In this document: piece after piece, positions 17,972-25,000 of the stretch | How the letters are laid out: every line of letters begins with the position of its first letter | How positions within the stretch are numbered: position 1 is the stretch's first letter | NCBI GenBank assembly: GCA_963575745.1 | Contig: CAUYUJ010018553.1 | Span: forward strand, 1 to 25,000 | Source: Prorocentrum cordatum | Taxonomy: Eukaryota; Sar; Dinophyceae; Prorocentrales; Prorocentraceae | Direction of reading: 5' to 3' | Length of the DNA stretch: 25,000 nt | Notes under the pieces: model-generated | What the model was told of the DNA's origin: nothing | Seen by the model: only the letters and a program-made list of their open reading frames with translations | The model's database searches: none | Program-made: the position numbers and the translations under genes

Positions 17972-20960
17972 GATGGTCCGGGCCGTTTCGCTTGAGACGA
18001 GACATCCTCACAACTCTCGTTTCTGAGTTGGCCAGGATTGGCCGTTTCGCCTGAGACATCCTCGAAAAGTTGCACTCCAGGACGCCGCGCGAGAGGTGGT
18101 CCGGGCCGTTTCGCTTGAGACATCCTCAAAACTCTGAGCCCCGAGGTGCCGTGCGAGAGGTGGTCCGGGCCGTTCCGCCTGAGACATCCTCGAAACTCTG
18201 AGCTCTGAGATGCCTTGCGCGAGGTGGTCCGGCTCGTTTCGCCTGAGACTTCCTCGAAACTCTGACCTCGGAGATGCCGCGCGAGAGGTGGTCCGGCCCG
18301 TTTCGCCTGAGACATCCTCGAAGTTCCGAGCTCTGAGATGCCCTGCGCGAGGTGGTCCAGCCCGTCCCGCCTGAGACAGCCTCGCAACTCTGAGCTCTGA
18401 GATGCCGTGCGCAAGTTGGTCCGGCCCGTTTCGTACGAGACATTCTCGCAATTCTGAGCTCCCAGATGCCGCGCAAGAGGTGGTCCAGCCTGGGGGCCCA
18501 GAAGACCACATGTTACATATCCTCCCTGGGACCCTGGGAGCCCCAGGAGGCCCCAGAGAGCTCCAGGAGGCCGCAGGACGCCCAGGACAGGCTCCAGGGG
18601 TCCCCAGGAGATTCCCAGGAGATTCCCAGGAGGCCCCAGGAGGCCCCCTATCAGAACGTGTCAAGTTAATACACAACCGGTGTCGATTCTTGATTTTTCC
18701 TGCTCTTGTGCCCCCCCCCTTTCCATTTTGAGGGGCCCAATCGGCCACAGGTTAGATATCCCCCCTGGGAGCCCCAAGAGGCTCCAGGAAACCCCAGATA
18801 GAGTTCAGTAGGCCACAGGAGGCCCAGGAGGAAGCCTCAGGAGGTCACCAGGAGGCCCCAGGAGGCACCAGGAGGCCCCTGCAACTCGGAGCTCTGAGAC
18901 GCCGCGCTCGAGGTGGTCCGGCCCGTTTCGCCTGAGACTTCCTCGCAGCACGTTTCGCCCGAGACACTGGCCCGTCTCGCCTGGGACATCGATGCAACTC
19001 TGAGCTCTGAGATGCCGTACGCAAGTTGGTCCGGCCCGTTTCGCCCGAGACATCGTCGCAACTCTGAGCTCTCAGATGCTGCGCAAGAGGTGGTCCAGCC
19101 TGGGGGCCCAGAAGACCACATGTTACATATCCCCCCTGGGACCCTGGGAGCCCCAGGAGGCCCCAGAGAGCTCCAGGAAGCCGCAGGACGCCCAGGACAG
19201 GCCCCAGGGGGGAACAGGAGATTCCCAGGAGGCTCCCAGGAGGCCCCAGGAGGCCCCCTATCAGAACGTGTCAAGTTAATACACATCCGGTGTCGATTCG
19301 TTGATTTTTCCTGCTCTTGTGGCCCCCTCCTCCATTTTGGGGGGCCCCGACGGCCACACGTTAGATATCCCCCCCTGGGAGCACCAAGAGGCTTCAGGAA
19401 GCTCCAGGTGGCGTCCAGGAGGCCACAAGAGGCCAGGAGGAAGCCCCAGGAGGTCACCAGGAGGCCCCAGGCGGCTCCAGGAGGCCCCTGCAACTCGCAG
19501 CTCTGAGACGCCGCGCTCGAGGTGGTCCGGCCCGTTTCGCCTGAGACTTCCTCGCAGCACGCTTCGCCCGAGACATCGTCGCAGCTCTGGGGTCCGAGAT
19601 GCCGCGCGCGAGGTGGTCCAGCCCGTTACGCTGGAGACATCCTCGCAACTCTGGGCTCCGAGATACCCTGCGCGAGGTGGTCTGGCCCATCTCGCCTGAC
19701 ATCCTCGCAACTCTGAGCTCTGAGATGCCGTGCGCAAGGTGGTCCAGCCCGTTTCGCACAAGACATTCTCGCAACTCTGAGCTCTCAGTTGCTGCGCAAG
19801 AGGTGGTCCAGCCTGGGGACCCAGAAGACCACATGTTACATATTCCCCCTGGGAGCCCCAGGAGGCCCCAGAGAGCTTCAGGAGGCCGCAGGACGCCCAG
19901 GACAGGCCCCAGGGGTCCGCAGGAGATTCCCAGGAGGCTCCCAGGAGGCCCTAGGAGGCCCCCTATCAGAACGTGTCAAGTTAATACACAACCGGAGTCG
20001 ATTCGTTGATTTTTCCTGCTCTTGTGGCCCAAGGAGGTCACCAGGAGGTCCCAGGAGGCCCCAGGAGGCCCCCGCAACTCGGAGCTCTGAGACGCCGCGC
20101 TCGAGGTGGTCTGGCCCGTTTCGCGTGAGACTTCCTCGCAGCACGTTTCGCCCGAGACATCGTCGCAACTCTGGGGTCCGAAATGCCGCGCGCGAGGTGG
20201 TCCAGCCCGTTACGCTGGAGGCATCCTCGCAACTCTGGGCTCCGAGATGCCCTGCGCGAGGTGGTCCGGCCCATCTCGCCTGACATCCTCGCAATCGCAA
20301 TCTGAGATTTGAGATGCCGTGCGCAAGGTGGTCCGGCCCGTTTCGCACAAGACATTATCGCAATTCTGAGCTCTCAGATGCTGCGCAAGAGGTGGTCCAG
20401 CCTGGGGGCCCAGAAGACCACATGTTACATATCCCCCCTGGGACCCTGGGAGTCCCAGGAGGCCCCAGGGAGCTTCAGGAGGCCGCAGGACGCCCAGGAC
20501 AGGCCCCAGGGGTCCGCAGGAGATTCCCAGGAGGCTCCCAGGAGGCCCCCTAACAGAGCGTGTCAAGTTAATACACAACCGGTGTCGATTCGTTGATTGT
20601 TTCTGCTCTTGTGGCCCCCCCCCATTTTTGGGGGGCCCGACGGCCACACGTTAGATATCCCCCCCCCTGGGAGCACCAAGAGGCTTCAGGAAGCCCCAGG
20701 CGGGGTCCAGGAGGCCACAGGAGGCCCAGGAGGAAGCCCCAGGAGGTCACCAGGAAGTCCCAGGAGGCCCCAGGAGGTCCCCGCAACTCGGAGCTCTGAA
20801 ACGCCGCGCTCGAGGTGGTCCGGCCCGTTTCGCCTGAGACTTCCTCGCAGCACGTTTCGCCCGAGACATCGTCGCAGCTCTGGGGTCCGAGATGCCGCGC
20901 GCGAGGTGGTCCAGCCCGTTACGCTGGAGACATCCTCGCAACTCTGGGCTCCGAGATGCC
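17972..20960. repeat. 64-bp satellite with ~590-712-bp higher-order repeat
   Basis: Monomer around TGGTCCGGCCCGTTTCGCCT, then GAGACATCCTCGCAACTCTG and AGCTCTGAGATGCCG. In the first block the TGGTCC start falls exactly every 64 bp at 18097, 18161, 18225, 18289, 18353, 18417 and 18481. Blocks alternate with CCAGGAGG-rich segments. The segment starting GAAGACCACATGTTACATAT recurs at 18501, 19111, 19823 and 20413 (steps 610, 712, 590), each followed by GTGTCAAGTTAATACACA. The related phrase CCACACGTTAGATATCCCC occurs inside the units. Because 64 is not a multiple of 3, three monomers give one open frame of 64 residues; the long minus ORFs here are a by-product. Confidence 0.95.
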
Positions 20961-20978
20961 ATTCGGGATGAAGAGAGG

Positions 20979-21027
20979 TGGAGGAGGAGGAGGAGGAGGA
21001 GGAGGAGGAGGAGGAGGAGGCATGTTT
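20979..21027 (+). repeat. (GGA)n microsatellite at the satellite-LINE junction
   Basis: GGAGGA run between the last satellite copy and the RT fragment. On the minus strand it encodes a Leu run that falsely joins RT to satellite. Confidence 0.9.
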
Positions 21028-21039
21028 TAACATGCCATG

Positions 21040-21870
21040 CCAGCCCGCACTGGACGGGCACGCAATCGACCTTGGAAACCGCAGTGGGTCTAAAAACCCT
21101 GTTTGGGGATACTGCACTCCGGCTATAATTTTCACGACTCTGAGTCAGTCCCACTTGTGCCAGAGCAGCACCAAGGTGACGATCCGAGGTCTCGACCTTC
21201 ACCACAGCACTGCGTGCATCAGGAACAACATGCGTACAGGTAAGACCATCGGCATACTTGCGTACCCCAAGGTCGCAGGTCTTTTGCGTGACGGGGCAGC
21301 CTGCCGTCAGCTCATGCACCGTGGAGGTCGGGAACATGGCCTTCCTCCGCTCCTGCGTCGGCTGCTCGAACGCCCTCCTAAACTTCGTCGCCGCGTCGGA
21401 GTCGCCCATGAAGCAGCCCACTCTGTTACAGAAGGTGCCGTCGCCATCGTGCGCATTCATCACGCATGCAGTGCGCCTGTGATGATACAACATGATCTGT
21501 GTGTCCGCTGGTGTGTGCCTATTAGTAGCCGTCTGATCCAAATGCTTGTGGTCGACACTGGCGAAGGCATTCGTCATGTCGTGCTTTGTAGTGATGTGGC
21601 TCAGGTTCGCGGCTCGCAATCGCCACTGGAGAACATTGCCAACCGTCAGCGCACCCACCCGAGATCTGCCACTGACATAGCCATGATCCTCATATGGTAT
21701 CTCCAGATCTTCGCGTAGCTTCCTCGTGCCCACCCATGCTTATCCAAAGCTGCACAGACCGTGTAGCAAACGAGTGCCCCGTGTTCTCGGCTTGTTGTTC
21801 AACTTGCTCACCTGATAGGTCTGAGAGAGATTCCACCAAGCGTTCAGCCTCTGATGTTGGCGTACTCCAG
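21040..21870 (-). pseudogene. LINE reverse transcriptase palm, catalytic motif mutated
   Basis: Read on the minus strand from about 21870: WWNLSQTYQVSKLNNKPR, a frame change near 21735, then EDHGYVSGRSRVGALTVGN. Motif A is KHDMTNAFASVDH (about 21545-21585). FCNRVGCFMGDSDAATKFRR is the QGD-like motif B region. Motif C is RKYADGLTC (about 21240-21265) in place of YADD, so the second catalytic Asp is Gly (GGT). LGAALAQVGLTQSREN follows, as expected after the palm. The fragment ends at the (CTC)n run. It should be non-functional. Confidence 0.75.
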
Positions 21871-22774
21871 CCAGCTCTGCCAGAAGGAACTCTTGTAGGA
21901 CAGGTCCGATAACTGGTTTCCGCTCCTCTCCAGGTTTCCGTTGTTCACGGCCTGGCATAAGGAGGCACCATATCTCTGTTGGCATAGACCACTGTGGTGA
22001 TGCTCGTCGTCTGTGTCCGCTCGAGAACTTGTCGATCAGAAGCCGCAGGTCCATGTTCGCTTCGGACCAATGCTCCATCTCAGGATAGAAAGGGTAACCC
22101 ATCTCGGCTGCCTGCTCGATGAAAGTGTCTCGATCCACGCGTACTGCTTCAAGCCCGCCTTCACCTCCCGTGAGTGCCAGATCCTCGGTCCAGGTCTGAA
22201 GGTCAGGCTGTGCATCAGGGAGTACGTAGATGTTGCGCTTTTTCGGTCGTAGTCCAGTGCCAGCCATCTCGAAGCACACACACGCCATGCCACATCGTCT
22301 CGATTGTTGCGTAGTGCTGAATCCGGTTGGTCCGTAAGATCCGATTCGCGCTCGAGTCGGAGCCGCGTCTTCGCTTCCTTGCATCGTCGTGTACACTGTC
22401 GTAGGCACCTTACGCTCTCGAGTTCACCATCCAAATTGTCACGTGCTGCTGTACGAGCCCGTAGTGCTGCTTCACGTTCGCGTGCAAGGCGTACATACCA
22501 TTCGGGCCGATCCTTTCTGCTTGTGGAGTATCTTGCCCGAGCGCTCGGTTGGAGAGTGGTAACCAATTCCATCCAGGAAGATTCTAGAGTGTGTGATCTC
22601 ATCCAAGCCGCTGCCCGTGTGTCGCCCTTCTCAGTAATCTTCGCCTCTAGGGCCTGCTCCACTTCGGCTCTGAACTGCTCCGCCTCGTCCTCATTCTTCA
22701 TGGCTTTGCTAAGTGAGAAGAAATCCCACGAGATAGTGCTTTGCCGTGGCGCCGAGAACGTTAGCTGGTAATCC
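21871..22774 (-). pseudogene. LINE linker between endonuclease and RT
   Basis: Reads WDFFSLSKAMKNEDEAEQFR, then a charged Arg/Glu/Ala helical stretch (LAREREAALRARTAARDNLD) to about 22200. There the sense passes to another frame: DLALTGGEGGLEAVRVDRDT, MGYPFYPEMEHWSEANMDLR, SPQWSMPTEIWCLLMPGR. Length and position fit the region before the RT fingers. No separate gene is needed. Confidence 0.6.
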
Positions 22775-23617
22775 AGCTCCGCGACGATAATCATATGATC
22801 CAGAATGGCCACACTCGGGATCGCCCGTACACGTCGTGTGAGGTTGTAGGCGATCGCACACGGCTGAACCCGAACAAGCCACGGCGCCGATATCGCCAGG
22901 TGGTCGATGTAGCTCGCGCTCTTGTGCCCATGATAGGTGGGGCCGCACGGGAAGCAGCTTGTCACTGCTGCCATGTTGCTGTCCTCAATCCATTCACGAT
23001 AGGAGGTGCCCGCCAGATGCTCCAGGCTGCGGCCGAAGGGCCCGATGCTAGTGCTGTCCGTCTCCTGCAGCAGGCCGTCGCGCGACTGGATGCCCATCCC
23101 GTCATTCAGGTCCGTGGACGCGATGATGGTGCTCCGATTCGGCGTGCCTTTCGTGATGCTCATCAATGTCTCCGCCATCCTACGCACCGTAGTCTCATAC
23201 CTTGGTATTCCGCGTGCCTCCGTACACCTGGGAGGAACGTAGCTCACGATCAGGGTGAAGTCGAACCGTGAAGATTTCACTCGTACAGATCCCATGCGTC
23301 CGTGTAGCGAACTCTGTATGTTCCAGAAATGCTGAAGATGCGACCGTCGGAAGCGTCGTCGATTGAGCCAACTCTCTATTCCACAGCTCTCGTTCGAAAG
23401 TCTCACGCCCGCCTCCCCAGCCAAACTTCAGCATCAAGAAATGCTCGTGATAAAACATCTCGTAATACGTGGGGTGGTCCTTGCTCTTCTTGGCGGTCGT
23501 GCCAGAGAGAAGGACAATGTCCGCGAAATTCACCTGTTGTGCGACCTCCAGGCGTCTGTCATAATCTGAGAAAGAATGGGGTTCCATTGCACTATTTCCA
23601 TCAGAGTGGCCACGCAT
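22775..23617 (-). pseudogene. LINE apurinic-endonuclease-like (EEP) domain, one frameshift
   Basis: From the ATG at 23617: VAQQVNFADIVLLSGTTAKK and HFLMLKFGWGGG, then a frame change near 23410 into AGVRLSNESCGIESWLN. It continues GSVRVKSSRFDFTLIVSYVP, STIIASTDLNDGMG (the DxN motif, about 23100-23135), CGPTYHGHKSASYIDHLAI (about 22890-22945) and SVAILDHMIIVAELDY (catalytic DH, about 22780-22815). These are the exonuclease-endonuclease-phosphatase landmarks in order. The initiator environment MRGHSDGNSAMEPHSFSDYD may not be the original N-terminus. Confidence 0.75.
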
Positions 23618-23695
23618 CGCAGTGCCGAAAGGAGGTAAAAGCCTGTGAGCGGGAGCGGACGGGCCCTCATGCCCCTGGAACCTCGGGCCAGAGCT

Positions 23696-24020
23696 ATTAT
23701 GATGACGATGCTGATGATGATGCTGATGATGCTGATGATGGTGATGTTAATGATGATGATTTTGATGGTGACGATGCTGATGATGTTGCTGATGATGATG
23801 GTGTTGGTGGTGATGGTGATGATGCTGATGATCATGCTGGTGATGGTGATGATGAGGAGGATGATGATTACAATGGTGATGATGATGGCGCTGACGATGG
23901 CCATGATATTAGTGATGACGGTAAGGATGACGCTGACGATGGTGACGACGATGGTGTTGTTGTTGCTGCTGCTGTTGTTGTGTGGGAGGAGGAGGCGGAG
24001 GAGGAGGATGAGCAGGAACA
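23696..24020 (+). repeat. Imperfect (GAT)n, then (GTT)n and (GGA)n microsatellites
   Basis: GATGATGCTGATGATG-type sequence (23696-23950), a GTTGTTGCTGCTG stretch (23952-23980) and GGAGGA (about 23984-24010). Long open frames on both strands (poly-Asp on plus, poly-Ile/Thr on minus) come from the repeat and are not called genes. Confidence 0.9.
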
Positions 24021-24239
24021 TGAGGACGAGCCAGACCAGGATGAGAGGGTACGAGGAGAAGGAGGAGGACCAGTGGAAACCCAAGACGCACAACGATGTT
24101 GTAACACTACCTCCCTCCAAGTTCCCTCGTCATAGGTCCCTGCACGAACTTATGTTCATTGCGGGAGGTGGCCCATTAGAAGAAAACAGTCTGAGAATCC
24201 CCACTCGCGCCAAATCACCATTCCGGAGACTTCAACCCA
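24021..24239. other. No gene seen
   Basis: Unique-looking sequence between microsatellite and tandem repeats. A plus frame from the GAT tract ends at 24135, with no recognisable protein features. Confidence 0.5.
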
Positions 24240-24249
24240 CTAATTAAAG

Positions 24250-24725
24250 GTGATTGTTGCGCCCTGACGACCCTAATTCGTGTCAGAACACCGCTCCTGC
24301 GACCTCAGCATTGCGAGTCAACGTGCCGCTGCGTCCTGACATTCCTAATGTGTGCCAGGAAACCGCCTCTGGGAATTCAATAATACAAACCCTTCAAATG
24401 TTGTAAACTTCTGAAACGAATGTGCGCGGCGCTCGGGCGAGAGCCGCATGTTGATCAGGAACAGCCCTCCGCCATTGAAACTGCTGCGAACTCTTAAGAC
24501 GAATGTGCGCGGCGCGGAGGCCAGAGCCACTTTGTTGACACGGAACCGCCCTCCATCCTTGCAACTTGTTCTGGATTGTCACGACGAGTGTGCGCGGCGC
24601 TAAAGCGAGATCAACATGTCGAAATCGATCCGCACTCTATTCTTGACGTTGCTGCAAACTTGTAAGGCGAAGGTGCGCGCCACTAGGGCGAGAGCCGCGT
24701 TTTGAAAACGGTCCGCCCTCCACCC
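24250..24725 (+). repeat. Tandem repeats: ~72-bp pair and ~84-bp four-copy array
   Basis: Diverged pair with GCGCCCTGACGACCCTAAT at 24259 and GCGTCCTGACATTCCTAAT at 24331 (72-bp step). Then four copies anchored on TGTGCGCGGCGC at 24421, 24504, 24589 and about 24672 (steps 83, 85, 83), each with a GCGAGAGCC-like and CGGNCCGCCCTCC-like segment. No coding frame is conserved between copies. Confidence 0.85.
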
Positions 24726-24839
24726 TTGAGACCGTTTCAAATTTCAAGCTTCAGGACCATAAACGGTGAGGGCGTCTCCGGCGAAACGCCCGACCCGACC
24801 TACCAACATTCTTGGGGGTGCGATAGGGGGGGAGTTAGT

Positions 24840-25000
24840 CATAAGGGAAAGGGGTGGAGGAGGAAGAGGAGGAGGAGGAAGATGAGGAGGAGGAAGGGTG
24901 GAGGAGGAAGAATGGAGGAGAAAAGGTGGAGGAGGGAGGGTGGATGACCTGGGTTGGAGGACGGATGATGGAGACGGAATGATGGAGGAGGCGGTGTGGA
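24840..25000 (+). repeat. Purine-rich (GGA/GAA)n tract
   Basis: Polypurine strand of GGAGGAAGA-type units interrupted by TGGAGG, running to the window end. It could adopt triplex structures; no gene. Confidence 0.85.

Larger units (their letters stand above)
16560..23617 (-). mobile_element. Degenerate APE-type LINE, interrupted by satellite DNA
   Basis: Minus-strand modules appear in the order expected of one non-LTR retrotransposon ORF2: endonuclease (23617-22775), linker (22775-22000), RT (about 21870-21040), [satellite insertion], post-RT segment (17850-17080), zinc-finger tail (17060-16560). Frames change repeatedly, so the element is dead. The RT piece stops at a (CTC)n run at 21020, and the post-RT piece resumes after the satellite near 17950. 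One interrupted element is the simplest reading; two separate truncated copies are possible. Confidence 0.75.

Noticed and set aside
18008-19834. Minus-strand repeat proteins of up to 246 codons
   Set aside because: By-product of the 64-bp satellite rotating through three frames. No start context or non-repeat domain.
20640-20690. Kinship between satellite phrase GTTAGATATCCCCC...CTGGGAGC and the GTTAGAGCTCC palindromes
   Set aside because: Resemblance is short and lacks the palindromic second arm. Probably coincidence of CCCTGGGAG-rich sequence.
23329-24135. Asp-rich plus-strand protein of 268 codons
   Set aside because: It starts antisense to the LINE endonuclease and is then encoded by the GAT microsatellite.

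Overview
The window looks like nuclear DNA of a dinoflagellate. The evidence is high GC, long low-density genes read in one direction, an intron that starts with GC rather than GT and ends AG|G, a GC-rich LINE of the endonuclease/RT/zinc-finger type, and very large amounts of satellite and microsatellite DNA. No bacterial operon structure, rRNA, tRNA or CRISPR array was seen. The species cannot be fixed from the sequence alone.

Layout. 1-895 is an array of short perfect palindromes. 1034-1822 (+) is a decayed zinc-finger/coiled-coil gene. 1948-2130 is a dispersed repeat with a second copy at 9103-9288. 2692-7598 is a second palindrome array about 4.9 kb long, in the opposite orientation to the first and with a 106-bp three-palindrome unit nested in a higher-order unit of about 389 bp. 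7599-9100 is GC-rich and holds one Cys-rich C-terminal exon (to 8564). 9642-12782 (+) is a 1046-codon reading frame broken by a single in-frame TAG, with a methyltransferase-like C-terminal region. 13364-16211 (+) is a kinase-like/2OG-Fe(II)-oxygenase-like fusion whose kinase domain is split by a 603-bp GC-AG intron filled with microsatellite and palindrome repeats. 16195-23617 (-) is a degenerate LINE (endonuclease, RT, post-RT, zinc fingers, in that order on the minus strand), interrupted at 17972-21027 by a 64-bp satellite with a 590-712 bp higher-order repeat. 23696-25000 is microsatellite, an 84-bp tandem repeat and purine-rich DNA.

The two large plus-strand genes are co-directional and 581 bp apart. 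They could be functionally linked (a possible nucleic-acid methyltransferase and a possible 2OG oxygenase), but this is inference. The most striking unexplained signal is an 11-bp quasi-palindrome, GCTG-NAA-CAGC. It occurs 11 times exactly, only on the sense strand of the three plus-strand genes, in all reading frames, and was not seen in the LINE or the repeats.
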